The notes: generated by a model not told the origin, from the sequence alone. Counted from the first letter of the stretch, positions 19,001 through 32,015 are shown. The stretch: 64,000 bases of DNA from Dermacentor variabilis (GCF_050947875.1 NC_134574.1:155274051-155338050); one strand, 5' to 3'. Numbers and translations are program-made.

Positions 19001-22000
19001 CATCTCTGCAAGGACAGCAACCTGTAGGGACCGGAGCCCCATTGAGCGGGAAATACTTACTGATCAGGCACGTAGATGCCGTGGTCCTGCATCTCCCTTT
19101 GGAAGGCCTCCTGGTTGTTGCAGTGGCCGCAGCGGAAAAAGTGGCTGCCTGCGCTTATGGCCTGGCGCTGCACAGCACAAGAGTTGTGATGGCCCCGCTA
19201 CTGCTGCTGTGTGCAACATGCAACTGACCTGGATGCACTTTCGGTGGAACATCTGCCTGCAGCAGGGTGTCACCAGCACGTCCACGGATGGGTGGACCAT
19301 CTCCTCGGAGCAGATGGAGCACAGGCTGGTGCCTTCCCGTTCCAATGGCACCACATTCTGGCGAGGGCGGTGTGCTGCGCAGTACACCCTAAAACAAACC
19401 AAGTAATGCAGAGTATGCTTGAGAACTGCAGCCCGTGATATATTCACAAGAGGGAGGGAGGAGTCTTGATGGGACCTCGCAAGCAGTTGCTCTCGCCTGA
19501 CAAGATTCACCCTTGAAGGTGTGCAAATTCATGGCCCTTATTAAACAGTTCCCGATTCCCCAAGTACACGAGTTTCACAGTATCACATCCCCTGACAATG
19601 GTGCAATGCAATTGCACAGTGCACCTTTTGACTATCCTCACAGTGATGGCGAAAAATACTTCAGTATAGCACAAGTATGACTGTGCCCGGCGAAATGGCT
19701 TTTGTCAGTGAAGGTGCATCTGAAGTGTGAATGAAAGTGCTAGCAAAGACAACGATGCCCAAGGATAAAGAGAGAGCAGCCGCAGTCTTGCTCACTTTTT
19801 CACTGCCTCTCATCCTGCCAATAAGTGGTGCTTACCTAGAACAAGATGTTCTTCGCCTTTCTATTCCTCCACAAATGAACAAGCTTGAGGCTATGTGTTA
19901 GAGCTACAATGTAGTGTAGCTACTGAAGTATTTGTGTTGAGACTAACAGTACTCATTCTGGACTAGTAAAACAACAGATTTTTTAAAATGAATTTAATGT
20001 TATGCAGCATATAGCAAAGTGTTAATGGTGTCATATCATACAGTGACGCGAAATGATAAGACTTGCATGGTGGTGATTCAATGCTAAGGCAGAATCTCGG
20101 AACAGAACGCATGTGCAACTTTTGCAGGAACAAAATGCCCTCCTTTGCATACATTAGCAAGAGGAAAAATCGTAGCTTTTTTTTTTTTATGTCCCCACTG
20201 TACCTGTGCAAAATACTGCCTCAACAACACTTCATCTCCAAAGGCATTTCCAGCTATCTATTTTCTCATTACCACAGCATGTGCCGCAGCAGTTCCCTGC
20301 TCTGACATTTGCTGCTAACATGTACACGGTCGTCCACTCTTAGTCAGAATGCCGCTCCGTGCTGCCAGCGCTCCGCGGGGCGCCTCTGTCGGGCGCCGGA
20401 GAAACTATTGCGCAGGTGCAGTGAGAGCCGCAGGCGGGGCTTCGAGCGTCGTCTGCTACAGTGCGCCCTGTACTGCGTTGAAGTGGGCTTCAAATTTGCA
20501 CTGCCTCCGCAGAACGCCGATCGGAGAAACTCTGAATAAACAAAAGACTGCTGAGAAGCCTATCAGCTGCTTTTATCCCGTTGCAGCAACCGTAGCAAAG
20601 TTTCCTACGTGCCTGGTGAAGTTGAAACACACAAATAAGCATACCGGGAAGAAAATGCGCGCCGCGTAATATTCGAAGCTTTATACTACTGCTGCAGCAC
20701 TACGATCCGCCAATATTTTTAATTTATAGGTGAACACTGGTGAGTGAACTTTACTACTGCAATCAAACATGTACACAGCTGTTCCTTCTTCAACTATGTT
20801 TACTGGCAAAAATAAAGCTATGAAAGTATCAGTGCTTGCAAACCTTATGGTTTGCTCATCTTCAGATACAACATGAGTGCCACTGGTGTCCTAGAGCATT
20901 AACTTTGGCCAAAATTGTCGCACAATTGCTGCAGCTAATAAGAATTCCACAGGCAAAAAGCCTTTGCTGAACGCATGCACCAATAGCCGTGTTCCTAGTT
21001 TTATTGAGGTAGTAAGAGAAGCAAGCATGATTGCAAACTGCCTCTTAGTGTTTCTCTTCCATTTTCCTGCTTTACGGCACACTTCCAAAGGCAATTTTGC
21101 ACTTTCTGCATTTAGCAAAGTAAAATGAAATATTCGATGATATTGCAGGCAGTGCATCCTACGTGGTGACCTCGTGACCTTAAATGCATGTGACCTTAAA
21201 GGGACCCTGAAATGATTTTGACAATATTGTACAAACGTACTGAGTCAGAGTAGGCCCTTCTGATCAATAATTGACAGCATCTAAGTGCTCCGTATAAAGC
21301 ATGTAATTTAGTATAAGGTTTTAAATATGTACATTGCTGCCGATCGCAGCACATTGCTCGGCAAAATTTTCAGCCCCCCCCCCCCCAATATGACGTAAGT
21401 CACCCAATTTACGTCAGTAGGGTGAGCTATCAGATTGGCTGCCCAGGGTGCGTCATCGATAATTTTTCCACCTTTATGGTGAACGCAAGATGTGCGTCAT
21501 AGCTGCAATGTTAGTTAATTTGTTTCTATAAAAAGACAGTTACAGAAAGAGAATGCTCGTAATGCGCGCTGCTTCGATAGCTCTCGCTCAGGGTTGACTA
21601 CTAAGCAGCTGGCGGAGAGTTTGGAGAGACTTCGCGTGCTCGCTCCTAGAGGACCAGAAGACGACGACACGACGTGCCATCATGACGCATAGCCAGTGAA
21701 GGCGGAGCTTAGCCCCAATCACTCAGCGAACGAGTTGAGGAGGAAATGCATGGCTATGGAGGAGGGCAACTTGTAATCGTCCGTAGCTCTCTTAACATGA
21801 GATGTTTCACACAAATTGTGGCGCGAATGATTAAATTTAGCTATGCCCTACGCGTCTACAAAACTTGTCCGAACTGTTTCAAGGGCCCTTTAATTCTCCA
21901 ACAGGTAGCAGGTGCTGCTTGAAAGTAAGGAGGCAAAAACTTTCGTTTGAAATTTCAGCTGATTTCACACCGATTTCCGCTTCCAGCAACCAAATTTCTA

Positions 22001-25000
22001 GGGCCAGACGGAGGCTTGGCTTAAACGATTGAAGTGAGAGTGCATCCACACTTTCAGCAAGGCAGTGTGAATTGAACAAGTTGTAGGACATAGGCCTATG
22101 CTAAGCGCATAGTGGGACTTTAAAGTGGGACATGAACTCTGTGTTGTACTCGTGGAAATATAATTTTGAGGCACATGCAGAAACTGAGCAGTAAGAGTAC
22201 CAGCTTGATGCAGTGCAACAATAGGCAGCTGGTGTTGCGGGGAAGGTTGGTCCCGCAGGTAGGGTAAAACTGCCCTCGGGAATCATAGATGTGGTGCGGG
22301 GCTGCATGCTGTGTTAGGACACCGGGTCACCACATAGTGGAGAAGAGTAGGAGAAAACAAGGCACCGTCTCCATATACAGGTGTATTTAAACAAGTGTTG
22401 TTAGACCACCACTAGGCTCAGTGGTGTAAGCCAACATGTTCGAAAGTTTGGTCTCACTGTACAAGATGTCACATCGAATGCTGGCCAGTGCACTACTTGA
22501 GCATCTCCAGTGGAACTGGTAGCAGTCACTACAAGGTCATTTTCTTGTACACTGAAGTTGTATTTTGTTGTAAAACTGACCCTTTACACAAGAAACATGA
22601 ATCTATCACTTTCGCCCAACTTTCTTTCTAGCAAGTATTTAACAAAGCCAACTTTTTGATGTGTATAGAAAAACATTCTTGAAAGTGCCATCAAATTATG
22701 TGGAGAAATAAGCTATACAGTTATGAAATTTATTGCTTCAGGTCTCAAAACTGCTTTTGCATAACATCTATCGATGCTACTGAACCCTTCGGTGACGCTT
22801 TACACATTTCTTAGTTACACATATTTGTATGCGACTTGTTTTTGCCAGTTCTGTCCAGCAATGGCAAAAGAGAAAAGAAAGAAATGTGGGCATCGCACTG
22901 CAGATAAATTGAACCCACTGCTCACACAAGGCAGCTCCATATCACTTTACCATGCAGAATATTGCTATACATGACCACTTTACTGAAAGCCCTACAATGT
23001 TTGACATGCTGCGTTCCATCAACTATTATGAAAGAATACCGACTTTCCTTCATGCTGCCTGCAGCCAATAACTAACTTGTGCATGTACTAGTTTTGAGCT
23101 GGTGATTCGATTATTTTTATTTAAAAATTCAAAGTGACTGACAGTAGACTAAGTAAGAGATTTAATTCCTCTAATTATGCAGACTCACTGGAAAATGCAC
23201 GAAGCGTCGTCCTACTACATCGAGTATTTTTTCAATGGTGTCTGCAGCATTTCTGGCTACACACATCTAACATTGGTACATTTCTCCATAGTCCAACATA
23301 ACTGCTTGACTGAAGGGGATATGCAACCAATGTGTGACTATGGCAGACTCCTACATTGTTGAAAAAAAAAAAAAAAGCAAGCGTCCTTTACAGCACCAGA
23401 GATGTGGCGACTGCAGGGTATGTTGTTTCTGACTAAGACTGATCATATATAGATTTTTTGTCACAATGCAAGTACTGAAAGTAATCTGTCGGAGCAAGCA
23501 GTGTACCACACTTGTGTGTAAAAGCATTGGAACTCATGCCAGCAGTAAGCACTGCCGCATTAGAGCTCCCGGAAATCAACTCACCTGAAGTCACCGAAGA
23601 ACTGAAGGAGGCAGTCCCGTTCAACTCCACAGGGCATATGAAACGCCTTCTTGCATGCCCGCAGGCAGCAGCCAACGGTCGCATTTTTTCGCTTGCAGAA
23701 GCAACAAATCTGTGCCACAGACGAGAAAATGACATGCCCAAAATTGGTCACAATGTTAACGTCAGCCTACTTCTCTTACGCCTTTCCTATGTTTGCTGCA
23801 CCAGTGCTTATGGCTGCCCCCAAACTGCAGGGAGTAGTAAGGCTCACTGTGTTTCAATACCTAGGCAGGCTAGTTGGTACATTATTTGGAATTAAACACC
23901 ACTAAAAACGAGACAAAATAAGAAATCGTTTTAAAGCAAGAAGGCAATGCATGGACTACTAACTGAAACATCTATATATATAAATGTGCTTATAAACTCA
24001 AAAGACAAGCAAAAAGCGCGAGAAAGAGGTACACAAAGAAAAACAAAGACGCACAATGTCTGCCTTAATAGCAAAGGTAAGCGATTTCTATATCACTGAG
24101 CCCCAGACGGGACGCTGACGCACGACACTGCGCTGAATAGCAAAGGCCTAAATTTTCCCGCACTCGTTCGCGTTAAAGTACGTGCTCGGGAGGCGCGCAC
24201 TTTCAAACTTCGGCTCGCTGTGTTTGCTTCTGGGCAAGTGCTGAAGCTTTCAAACAATGTCCGCCAACATATCGCGAGGAATACTTGCGTTACTTTTGAA
24301 CTCCACGCACAAACCAACCACCATGAGCACACACTAGAACGCGAACCGGAGCGTAATTACGTATAAGTGCGACGTGTAAACGCTCTGTGGCAGGTTTATA
24401 AGCACGTAGTAGTCCAGACTGTACGTTCTGGAGTCTTGAATTAAGCCTCTCCTGGGAGCAAACGAAACGACACACTGCAGTAGTTTCGGAATTGTTCGCG
24501 TTCGAATTTATTATGACAATTCGTGCCACAGTGTAGTTTCGTCTTCTCCTTATATGTTCTCTATATTGCCTCCCTGCATACTTGCTGGACCTCTCCTCCG
24601 TTATGGGTTAGAAAAATCTACTCCTCCCAATCTACGCTGCATTAACTTTTGTGCAAAAGAGAAGGTGCGCTGACCAGCCTGTTGCCCCGGCGTAGTTCCG
24701 CGCGCACGTCGGCTTCCATGAAACCGCGCAGTGGGTCATCCTCCTCGCCTCTCTGGTGCAGGCCACTCGAGAAGAGCTGTACAAAGACAGGTGTTGTATT
24801 TTTTTTACGTGACCCTTTGGGTTATTGGCGCTCACCATGCAAAAGTAGTGCACGTGAAGGCCGTTGCGAGTTAGAAGTTCCCCGTTGATGTCATCGCTGT
24901 GCGGCAGGTCGCAAAACGCGCACGTAGGCACCTGCTGAGAACCTGCACGGGGCATGTAGCTGCTCGCTAGGGAGCACACCAATGACCACCGACTCACCTG

Positions 25001-25064
25001 CAGTCGATGTCGTCTTGCCGCCAACCGTGCCGCGTGTTTTTTTACGGCGCGGGGCCATGACCAT
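15785..25064 (-). CDS. Phf7: Phf7/G2E3-like PHD-RING protein, complete
   Basis: Nine exons (25064-24998, 24942-24836, 24776-24675, 23709-23585, 19388-19229, 19167-19061, 19005-18889, 16588-16473, 16047-15785) give 387 residues, close to mammalian PHF7. Residues 30-140 form an extended PHD finger (CAFC, HYFC, ICCFC, VGCC, FHMPCG, YCAAH). Residues 157-203 form a RING-like finger (CSIC, CCRQMFHRKC, CGHC). Residues 269-294 form a third zinc module (CDSC, CADC). There is no C-terminal HECT domain, so it is Phf7-like rather than G2E3-like. Fly and mouse Phf7 are chromatin readers acting in the male germline, and the mouse protein ubiquitinates histone H2A; the same role here is an inference. The tail has an acidic run after VIEIDS. 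Starts at 25064 and 25058 are in frame with each other. Confidence 0.9.
16473..16588 (-). CDS. Phf7: Phf7-like exon 8, third zinc module
   Basis: Acceptor CACTGCGCAG, donor GTGAGT. Encodes RWRMVVCDSCGSQGVHASC and then WICADC, as in the third module of PHF7 and G2E3. Confidence 0.9.
16893..17767. mobile_element. MITE, AAGGANCACTAAAGG family
   Basis: The left end AAGGAACACTAAAGGCAAAT and the right end ATTTACCTTTAGTGCTCCTT are inverted repeats of about 25 bases. No transposase frame. A right-end fragment of the same family lies near 1660-1786. Confidence 0.7.
17820..18783. mobile_element. TA-flanked DNA transposon, non-autonomous
   Basis: CCGTATTTATTCGCATAATG at the left and CATTATGCGAGTAAATACGG at the right are near-perfect inverted repeats, flanked by TA (17818-17819 and 18784-18785). 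TA duplication points to the Tc1/mariner-pogo superfamily. The inner frames (up to 131 codons) show no transposase residues. Confidence 0.7.
18889..19005 (-). CDS. Phf7: Phf7-like exon 7
   Basis: Acceptor CTGTCCTTGCAG, donor GTAAGG. Encodes DASWEREPHAYEDLLYRYQH and then CDAPRCSC, a highly diagnostic block of the PHF7/G2E3 family. Confidence 0.9.
19061..19167 (-). CDS. Phf7: Phf7-like exon 6
   Basis: Acceptor TTGTGCTGTGCAG, donor GTAAGT. Encodes SAGSHFFRCGHCNN and then HGIYVPD, the end of the RING-like finger and the family link to the next block. Confidence 0.9.
19229..19388 (-). CDS. Phf7: Phf7-like exon 5, end of the ePHD and RING-like finger
   Basis: Acceptor TTTGTTTTAG, donor GTCAGT. 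Encodes VYCAAHRPRQ, closing the extended PHD finger, then CSICSEEM and CCRQMFHRKC of the RING-like finger. Confidence 0.9.
19389..23584 (-). other. Phf7-like intron 4
   Basis: A 4.2-kb intron with a TTAA-flanked MITE (21200-21889). A C10 run occurs near 21374-21387. No further exon was recognised and none is needed, because the flanking phases fit. Confidence 0.6.
21200..21889. mobile_element. Second MITE with TTAA target sites
   Basis: TTAA lies at 21196-21199 and 21890-21893. The ends AGGGACCCTGAAA and TTTCAAGGGCCCT are inverted repeats resembling those of the element at 10326-10969. No transposase frame. Confidence 0.6.
23585..23709 (-). CDS. Phf7: Phf7-like exon 4, ePHD core
   Basis: Acceptor GTGGCACAG, donor GTGAGT. 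Encodes ICCFCKRKNATVGCC and then KKAFHMPCG, the second half of the extended PHD finger. Confidence 0.9.
24675..24776 (-). CDS. Phf7: Phf7-like exon 3
   Basis: Acceptor CTTTGTACAG, donor GTCAGC. Encodes LFSSGLHQRGEEDDPLRGF and then ELRRGNRL, which links the two halves of the extended PHD finger in this family. Confidence 0.9.
24836..24942 (-). CDS. Phf7: Phf7-like exon 2, ePHD start
   Basis: Acceptor CCCCGTGCAG, donor GTGAGC. Encodes CAFCDLPHSDDINGELL and then HVHYFC, the first zinc ligands of the extended PHD finger. Confidence 0.9.
24998..25064 (-). CDS. Phf7: Phf7-like exon 1 with start codon
   Basis: Encodes MVMAPRRKKTRGTVGGKT up to the donor CAG|GTGAGT. The basic run PRRKKTR could be a nuclear localisation signal. 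The second ATG, two codons in, is followed by G and may be the real start. Confidence 0.75.
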
Positions 25065-26014
25065 TTCAAAGGTAGTCTACCCAAAGCCACCATAAAAATA
25101 TGCAACCAATCAGAGATGAAGACCACGAAGCTTTGGCGCCTTGGCCAGCTTTGGCTTCATGGATGGCTTTAGAGGATTCACTGCTCTTAACGGCTTATCC
25201 CAAAAGGAACAAAATAGAAGAGGCCTTGACGTCACGTTTTTGAAGCCGGAAATGCAGTCACGTTGGTGTGCCATCACAGAACACCTGTGCCATCTCCTGT
25301 TGCGCCTCCAATCAACTCGCCGGAGCAGATAGGCGGGAGTGGGCGGGAACTTTGAACTTGCATTGCTACGAATCGCCATAGTAATTATATGAAGCCGCCG
25401 GTAGTATGTGTGTTGCCGACGCGCGTCAGAACAGAGCATACAAAACTTCTGTAACAGTTTTAGTGAAGCAGGCGCGCTTCTGTGCTTTTCCGCGGTACGT
25501 TGAAAACGACGACGAGAACCCACGCCATGATTACTTGAGAGTGTGTGTGTTCCTGACTGACAACTCACACTCGCAAACCCAAAACATAACTTTCAAGCTT
25601 ACACACCATGCTAAAAAGTCAGGTTGTCTCGCAAACAGAATCTGTTGCGAGAAAGACAAGGGCCGAAAAATCTGCTTCACTTTTCAGAGGCCTAGAGTGG
25701 CAGCAAGAGTTGTAGTTGTTATGACAACGTTGACGTTTAATGTACCAGTCCCAGTAGTCCTTTGCGAATAACAACACGTGACTTCTGCCACACTTGCGCG
25801 CTGACCGGGGCGCGTCTCTTTCACCACAGAACACCTATACAAACTTAGAGAAGGGAAACTGTACCTTCCACAGTGCTACGGAAATAAGCGTAGCGGTGGC
25901 GTCGTGAACTAAAGTATGCGACCACAGGTGGCGCTGTACAACCGGAAACGGAAACGGGGTTTTGCGCAGGATGGCCGCTTTACCAGGTGTTCTGTGGCTT
26001 TACTGGGTTTCTGG

Positions 26015-26144
26015 CTGCTGCGCCTCGATCGTGCTCCCGCCAGTTTAGTTGCTATGTGGCAAACCTAGCGCCTAAATTTATATGTAGGCGCTACATTTGC
26101 CACACAGCAACCAAACTGGCGGGAGCACGATCGAGGCGCAGCAG
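26015..26144. repeat. 130-bp hairpin
   Basis: The arms CTGCTGCGCCTCGATCGTGC and GCACGATCGAGGCGCAGCAG continue almost perfectly for about 49 bases. An inner pair (TAGCGCCTA and TAGGCGCTA) extends the stem to nearly the centre. Confidence 0.8.
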
Positions 26145-29100
26145 AATACATGTAGCGCTGAGTCATATCGAGTTAAGGCACACTCTGAACTGACTTTTAA
26201 GGGCATCCCGAGCGGTTTTTCGTTTATTACGCCGCCGTTGCCCCGAGTTGTGCCGCCGCGCTCCAGCTGTTGCATTTCGTGTAGGGCTACTGACATAATG
26301 CGGTTTCCAGGTGGCACGATGGCCTCGACTGGAATAAACGCACACGACACCAAAGATTGAGCAAGCCTGAAAATATTTTATTTTCATTTTACAAGTACAA
26401 TAAAAAGCACACGTCTACGCATCCACACAAACGCGGTTACATAGTCAAGAACATAGTCAAGAAATGGCTCATTAATAAGGGTACCACAAACGCACAAGAA
26501 AGAAGACCTAAGCTACAAAACGTACGGCCGGCTGCTAAGTATAATAATTTCCCTGTCACCGCGTGTCACTTTTATACAGCATCTTTACAGCACTACCAGG
26601 CCGGGTAGTTTGGCGGAAAGAACGCAACAGCTTACGGCCGTCAGCTGCCTCTTCCTTACGAGTGTCATAATTATCCTAATCTCCGCATCAACGTCGTGCA
26701 ACTCCGCATACAGGTATCTGTGTCTGAACCATATGTGCCAGCTTATTACATGTGTAGTGAAATTATCATAACCACTGCGTCTTATCAAACGTATTGGTTT
26801 TGCAAATGCGCATTACAGCTGACGGAACAACATACTGTAAGAGAAGCACAAGAGAACAAGGAAAAAAGGAGGGTACAACACTTGAAGAAGAAATGAAGAA
26901 TCAGTAGGCGTACAGCAAACAAGCGATGACGGAGAACACACAATGATGCATCGGGTGTTCTGTGACATCGATTTGCGTAGTTACGGTGTTATGGAGATCA
27001 ACGGCATAAAAACGTACCTTCAAGCGTACTTCCTCAACCTCCGCCGCATTCATTATGATAATCAACGCCTAAACAAAATGAGGCACTATTTTTTGCCAAG
27101 CGTAGACCTCTTTACAGCAAGTCTATGTAATGACTCGCAGACGAAACCAGCATGCTTTCGAAAATGTTTTACCGCCGTAGTATTCGAACGCCAACGGCCA
27201 GGAAACACATCGATGCCAATAGGCTGTCGGCTGTCGGTGGTTATTCAAGTACAAAAACCTTGACGCTATGACTAAAAAGCAGCTTCAACAATCCAATTTA
27301 AAAAAATCAACTGACTATTTGCCTGAGGTAAAGAAACGTCCTTAGACACCTCGACTGTTTATGTCAATGGTTTGTGTAAAGTAAAAAATTCAGCATGTTC
27401 AGCGCCCCTAGCAGAAAAAGCACAAATTAAAGTATTCGACCAAATTACAGTAACTCCACTTGCGCGCTCACGCTGAAACACGCCTCGATTGATTTTTCGC
27501 CCTCTGTGGCCATTTGTTGAACTTGAGAGTGTGCGGGGCCTGCTTTCACGGCCTCTCCTGCGTTTTCCTTCCTCCATGGCTTATCCTTACGACCGTGCTT
27601 ACGAACGTAAGGTCTATGCAATGCCTCCTTTACTAGATGCCCGCAGCGTTGTTCGCTTTCCCGTTGTAGCGGCGGTTCCCTTAGTTGAAGTTAGTTCAGC
27701 ATAAATTCCGTGAGGCAGCGCTCGTTGCCTTTTCAACTTTCGGCGGATGTGGCAGCGGCAGCTGAATGCATCCGCCGGCGCGTTATATGCGCGGGCGTCT
27801 GTTAGCGAGCGTTATCGCGGGCCTCCGAGACGGTGACAGAGGTCATGTTAATCTCAGAGGCCACAGCACGTGATTGCAAGTTGCAGGCGTTCGCCATGAA
27901 AGGCGCTCGTCGCCTTTTTGTGACATAAGAGAGGTGACATAAGGTTAAAAGGGTAGGAAGACGTATTTAAAGAAAATCGAGAAATTCAATAACACACAAC
28001 ACAGATAAAAATAAAAGGCAAAATAAAAATCTGAGCATGGTGGCAACTGCCATCGCCCCGTTTCAAAGGGGACGCGCCTACCTTCCATCCATCCATCCAT
28101 GGAGGAGAGAAAAGAGGAGGACCCGGAACCGAGCTACCGGACAACGCGGTAGGCATCTAGTAAAGGAGGCATTGGTCTATGTCACGTCCAAGACAAGCCG
28201 AGCCGCTCACGTTCCGGCTTTCCCGTGAAGTTGGAGGCAGACGTTCTGTGGTGGCGCCAGAATTATGTAGGATATGTAATATTAGTTATACGATGTGGTA
28301 CTTCTACGTTAAACACAGTTCTGTGCCTACACGTTCACCGGTCTGCGGCATAAGTCAAGATGAGCGGGAGCACTTATAATGACGTGTCAATGGTTTGAGT
28401 AGCTGGTCTGTGGACTGTAGGCTAGCAGACGATAGAATATACGTCGTCGCCGCAGCGTCTCCTGCATCGAGGTCCGCTCTGCCTCGGTCAAGCGATACCG
28501 GTATTACGAGTATGTATTGTGGTTATACAGTGCAAGTAAACGCCACAGCGTCGTGACGACGGTGGGCTCTAGTTCAACTGTTCGCTTGCAGACGACACAG
28601 CGACGCATTCAACACTGCAGTGTGAAAGCGAGTTTTGGCGGAGAACGTGCTTGCATCAGTGCCCGTAGTGTTGTTTAGCCATTGTAATGAGGTGCGATAA
28701 CGCGCGCAGCACCTGTTTCCCCGTCGGATTCAAATATCGCTACGATCGTTTAAACTCCTTAAGGAAGATCTTTAGACAGACAAAGCTGTGACCTGGCCCA
28801 TCATTCTATACCAGTGTCATGTAGGCACAGTCTATCCTCGGTGATCAATGCTGAATGTGATCGAAACATGAAGCGTGGGTGAGGTCTCGAGTAATCGGGA
28901 GTCAAACATGCTTGGACATTACGTAGATGTGCTCGATCTGCTTTTAGTTTACTGTGCACATGTATACCAAAGCTAGCGCTTTTGTGTGACACAACCGAAA
29001 TGTGCTTTAGATCCTTGCAGACTGCAAGTACGGCAAGCTGAAATTTTGACTGGTCTGATGTGCTTTGTCTGTGTCTGGGAAAGGCGTCGTAATCCCCGCT

Positions 29101-31384
29101 TTGGGCTCGAAGAGGTGGTACTCGGAACGTGATTATTACCGCGTGGTTAAACACGTCGACGGGATTCTTTGTGTGGCTTCTCCTTCGGGTGGTCGTGCCT
29201 TTGCTATGTTGAGCACCGAGACAAAGGATCTTTATCCTTTGAGCTGTCAACCACACTGGCAGAAGACATATAATGTCTCGGTGCAGGGGGCATACCGTTT
29301 TAAGAAAGTGTAGGCAGTGAATTTAATAAAGTTACTTTGTAATTAACTTTTTGGGAGAAATCTGGGCAGGCACACTCACAAACAAAATGCAACTTCTTTT
29401 TTGTGCTCCCTCACAATTCCTTTTCAGAGCAGTGATGAAGAGTGCATTACCTTGCAGCACTGTAGCACAATGACTACAGGGACAAATGCTCACTTCTAAC
29501 TGCTTTCTTCGAAAGTCTCAGTATCAACATTTATACAGAGCTTGCAAGCACAATTCAAATGAAGAAATACGAAAAATTCAGTCCCATTGCTGTGCAAAAG
29601 CACACCATCATACTTGTTCCACAGTATATATTTTTTACTTTCTTAGTATAGAGAAAAACTTGCATAATTTGATGTACCATTTTACCTCTACTGGTGCTTG
29701 GAATCTTACTGGCGTATTCACAACATTTGAAATGCATTGGATGGCAACAACACACAGCTAGGTGTGTCTCTTGGCTTGTGCTTATTATTGCAATAGCAAT
29801 TATATAGACGTCCCAAGTGAATTTTTGCCGTCGGCAACAGTATTGCCACAAGGCTGCACATATATTTAGGTTTATGTATGCTACATTAGATGACATGCTG
29901 TATAACACGCTACATATGCAGGTTATATAGCGACCATATTCTACCACTAAAGTTGCTCACACCAGGTCTTGCATTCTTAACTCAATAATTCCTCAGAATT
30001 TTGAGAATGGCAGTCCACAGACAAATGTCATGAAGCATAACACTCGCAGTGCATGCCTGTTATCTCAAATATATTTAACCTATTAAATAATAAAAGTGCA
30101 AAACAGTATCAAAGCTCAAACCTGAAAGCGGTTTAATATTACTGGAGCAACTCCTTATGGGCAACGTAGTGGATGCCTAAGCCAATCTGAGCCTGTGTGA
30201 TGTCATTACAGGCCCTACATACTGTGGCAAAGCTTTTAAGGGTGCCATAAATTTTGGTGCACCCACTTATATCGCGTTCATGTTAGTCGGGCCTGCGTAT
30301 TCTTAGAAAAACAATCGAGAAATTCCAGCACAACGCTAAAACTTGCTATCAGAGTCGGTGTTTCGCCCGAAGAGCGAAAGCGCCAATTTCTGTGAGTCTT
30401 TGATGGCACATACCACTCCAGCCTGTGAAATATGTTGGGTCGGGAAAGCATAATTAAAATAAATAATGCCCCAGTACGTGCCACTAGGTAGCCTCCATGT
30501 GGCGTTTCATGCCACAGCCTTTGTTGCTATAGCTTACGGCGAATGTTGGCTGGGCTCTTGGGGCCGACAGCACCACCAGTGGCCACATTCGTTACAGTGT
30601 ACACTGCACACCAACCAAAATTTATTTTAATTTTAGAAACCTGACATTTCAAAGCTTGACCGTCTCTTTCTTACATTCCTAACCAGGCTGTTGAATGAAT
30701 CTGAATCGAGGCTGTTCAATCTGAATCTGAATCTGAGACCAGGCTGTTAAATGAATTGGATCTGCTGAATGTTTACCTTTACCACGTAGTGTATTACCAC
30801 GATGTGGTGAATACGCTACATTAGGATGTGCTAGTTGAGAGAAGCAATGCGCTGGAATGATGATTTGTTTACCTGGAGGCAGTGAATGAGAGAAGCTGTA
30901 AAATAAACAAAGACAAACTGTTTTGCAGTGGGAGGAGAGCAAGAGAACCGGAATCTTGAAGCTAATTGAAATACTTGTGTTTTACAAGTAGTAGTCATAG
31001 AGAATGAACCTGGCAAACCTAGTTCTGGACAGAACTATAACTTAGTAGCTGTCATAAATAGCACTAGCATAGTCTAATTTTGATCAAATTAAGGTTTTGT
31101 ACACAAACAGCTTGATCGAAGTAGGTGCTAACAACAAGTTGTGGCATGGATAACCTAGTATGTGATTGCAGGAATTAGTTGATCTACATGGTGGATCCAA
31201 GATACACTGCGAGATATATGCACTTCTAGGTATTTAAATGTCTCGGACAAAAGAAAAATTATTCATGTAATAGAAGGAGAATACGTAATTGTGATATGAG
31301 CACTGACTGACATTGAGGAATGCAGACCATTTGCTGCACCATACTGGGATTTGGAGGTGATCATACTAAAGTACAAAGCAGCCT

Positions 31385-32015
31385 AATGAATTTTACAATT
31401 AATTGGTATATACCGTTATCGTCAGCGTACCGGTGCATATTATGAGTTTAGTAAAAGGTCATTAAAATATATCTGAAAAAGGAGAAGCCGAAGGATAGAG
31501 CCTCGATACAGACTGAATTGAACGGGGATGGGCAAGTCGGTCTGTTCAAAATCCTCGGATCCAGTCAATGATTATTGGGTCAAGATTAAGGTGCAAGAGC
31601 TTATGCTGGAGAGAAACATGTGACACCTTGTTGAAAGCCTTTTTGATGTCCATATTGAGATAGAGGTGAAAATGTGAGTCATGTAGGAACAGAGCAAGTT
31701 GGGTGTCACATGAATGATCTTTTCTACATGTATAGTGATTTAGATGAAAGCAATTGACAGAAAAGTGTCAACGTGAGAATGTGCAATGTGCTTCATAAAT
31801 TTTGAACAGACACTGATGATGTAATCTGCATGGTAGTTACGAGGACAAGTGTGGTGTTCTTTTCTTGATTAAATGTGGGAATTATTTTGTGGACTTTCCA
31901 GTTGGACAGGAGTGGTACAGTTGTGAAGGATTGCTGAATAACTGCAGGCAGCCCAGGCACTTGTCTTTCGTTCCGAGAACTTGCTTGCACTTTAGTCTTC
32001 ACTACTACATGCACA
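31385..32015 (-). pseudogene. Non-LTR retrotransposon reverse transcriptase fragment
   Basis: On the minus strand the order is WKVHKIIPTF, TQLALFLHDSH, KKAFNKVSH, LNLDPIIIDWI and HRYADDNGIY (YADD codons at 31418-31429). These match the expected order of reverse transcriptase blocks in Jockey/CR1-type elements. Stops and frameshifts break the frame, so this is a dead remnant with no start or tail identified. Confidence 0.7.

Noticed and set aside
25406..25771. 121-codon plus-strand frame just upstream of the Phf7-like gene
   Set aside because: I recognise no domain, and no conserved residue pattern was evident. It is not supported as a divergent gene.
27489..27704. 71-codon plus-strand frame with MAYPYDRAYERKVYAMPP
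   Set aside because: The composition resembles short secreted or cuticle peptides, but there is no signal peptide in this frame and no second line of support.
29065..29313. 82-codon plus-strand frame
   Set aside because: No recognisable motif, an equally long frame on the other strand, and no splice context.
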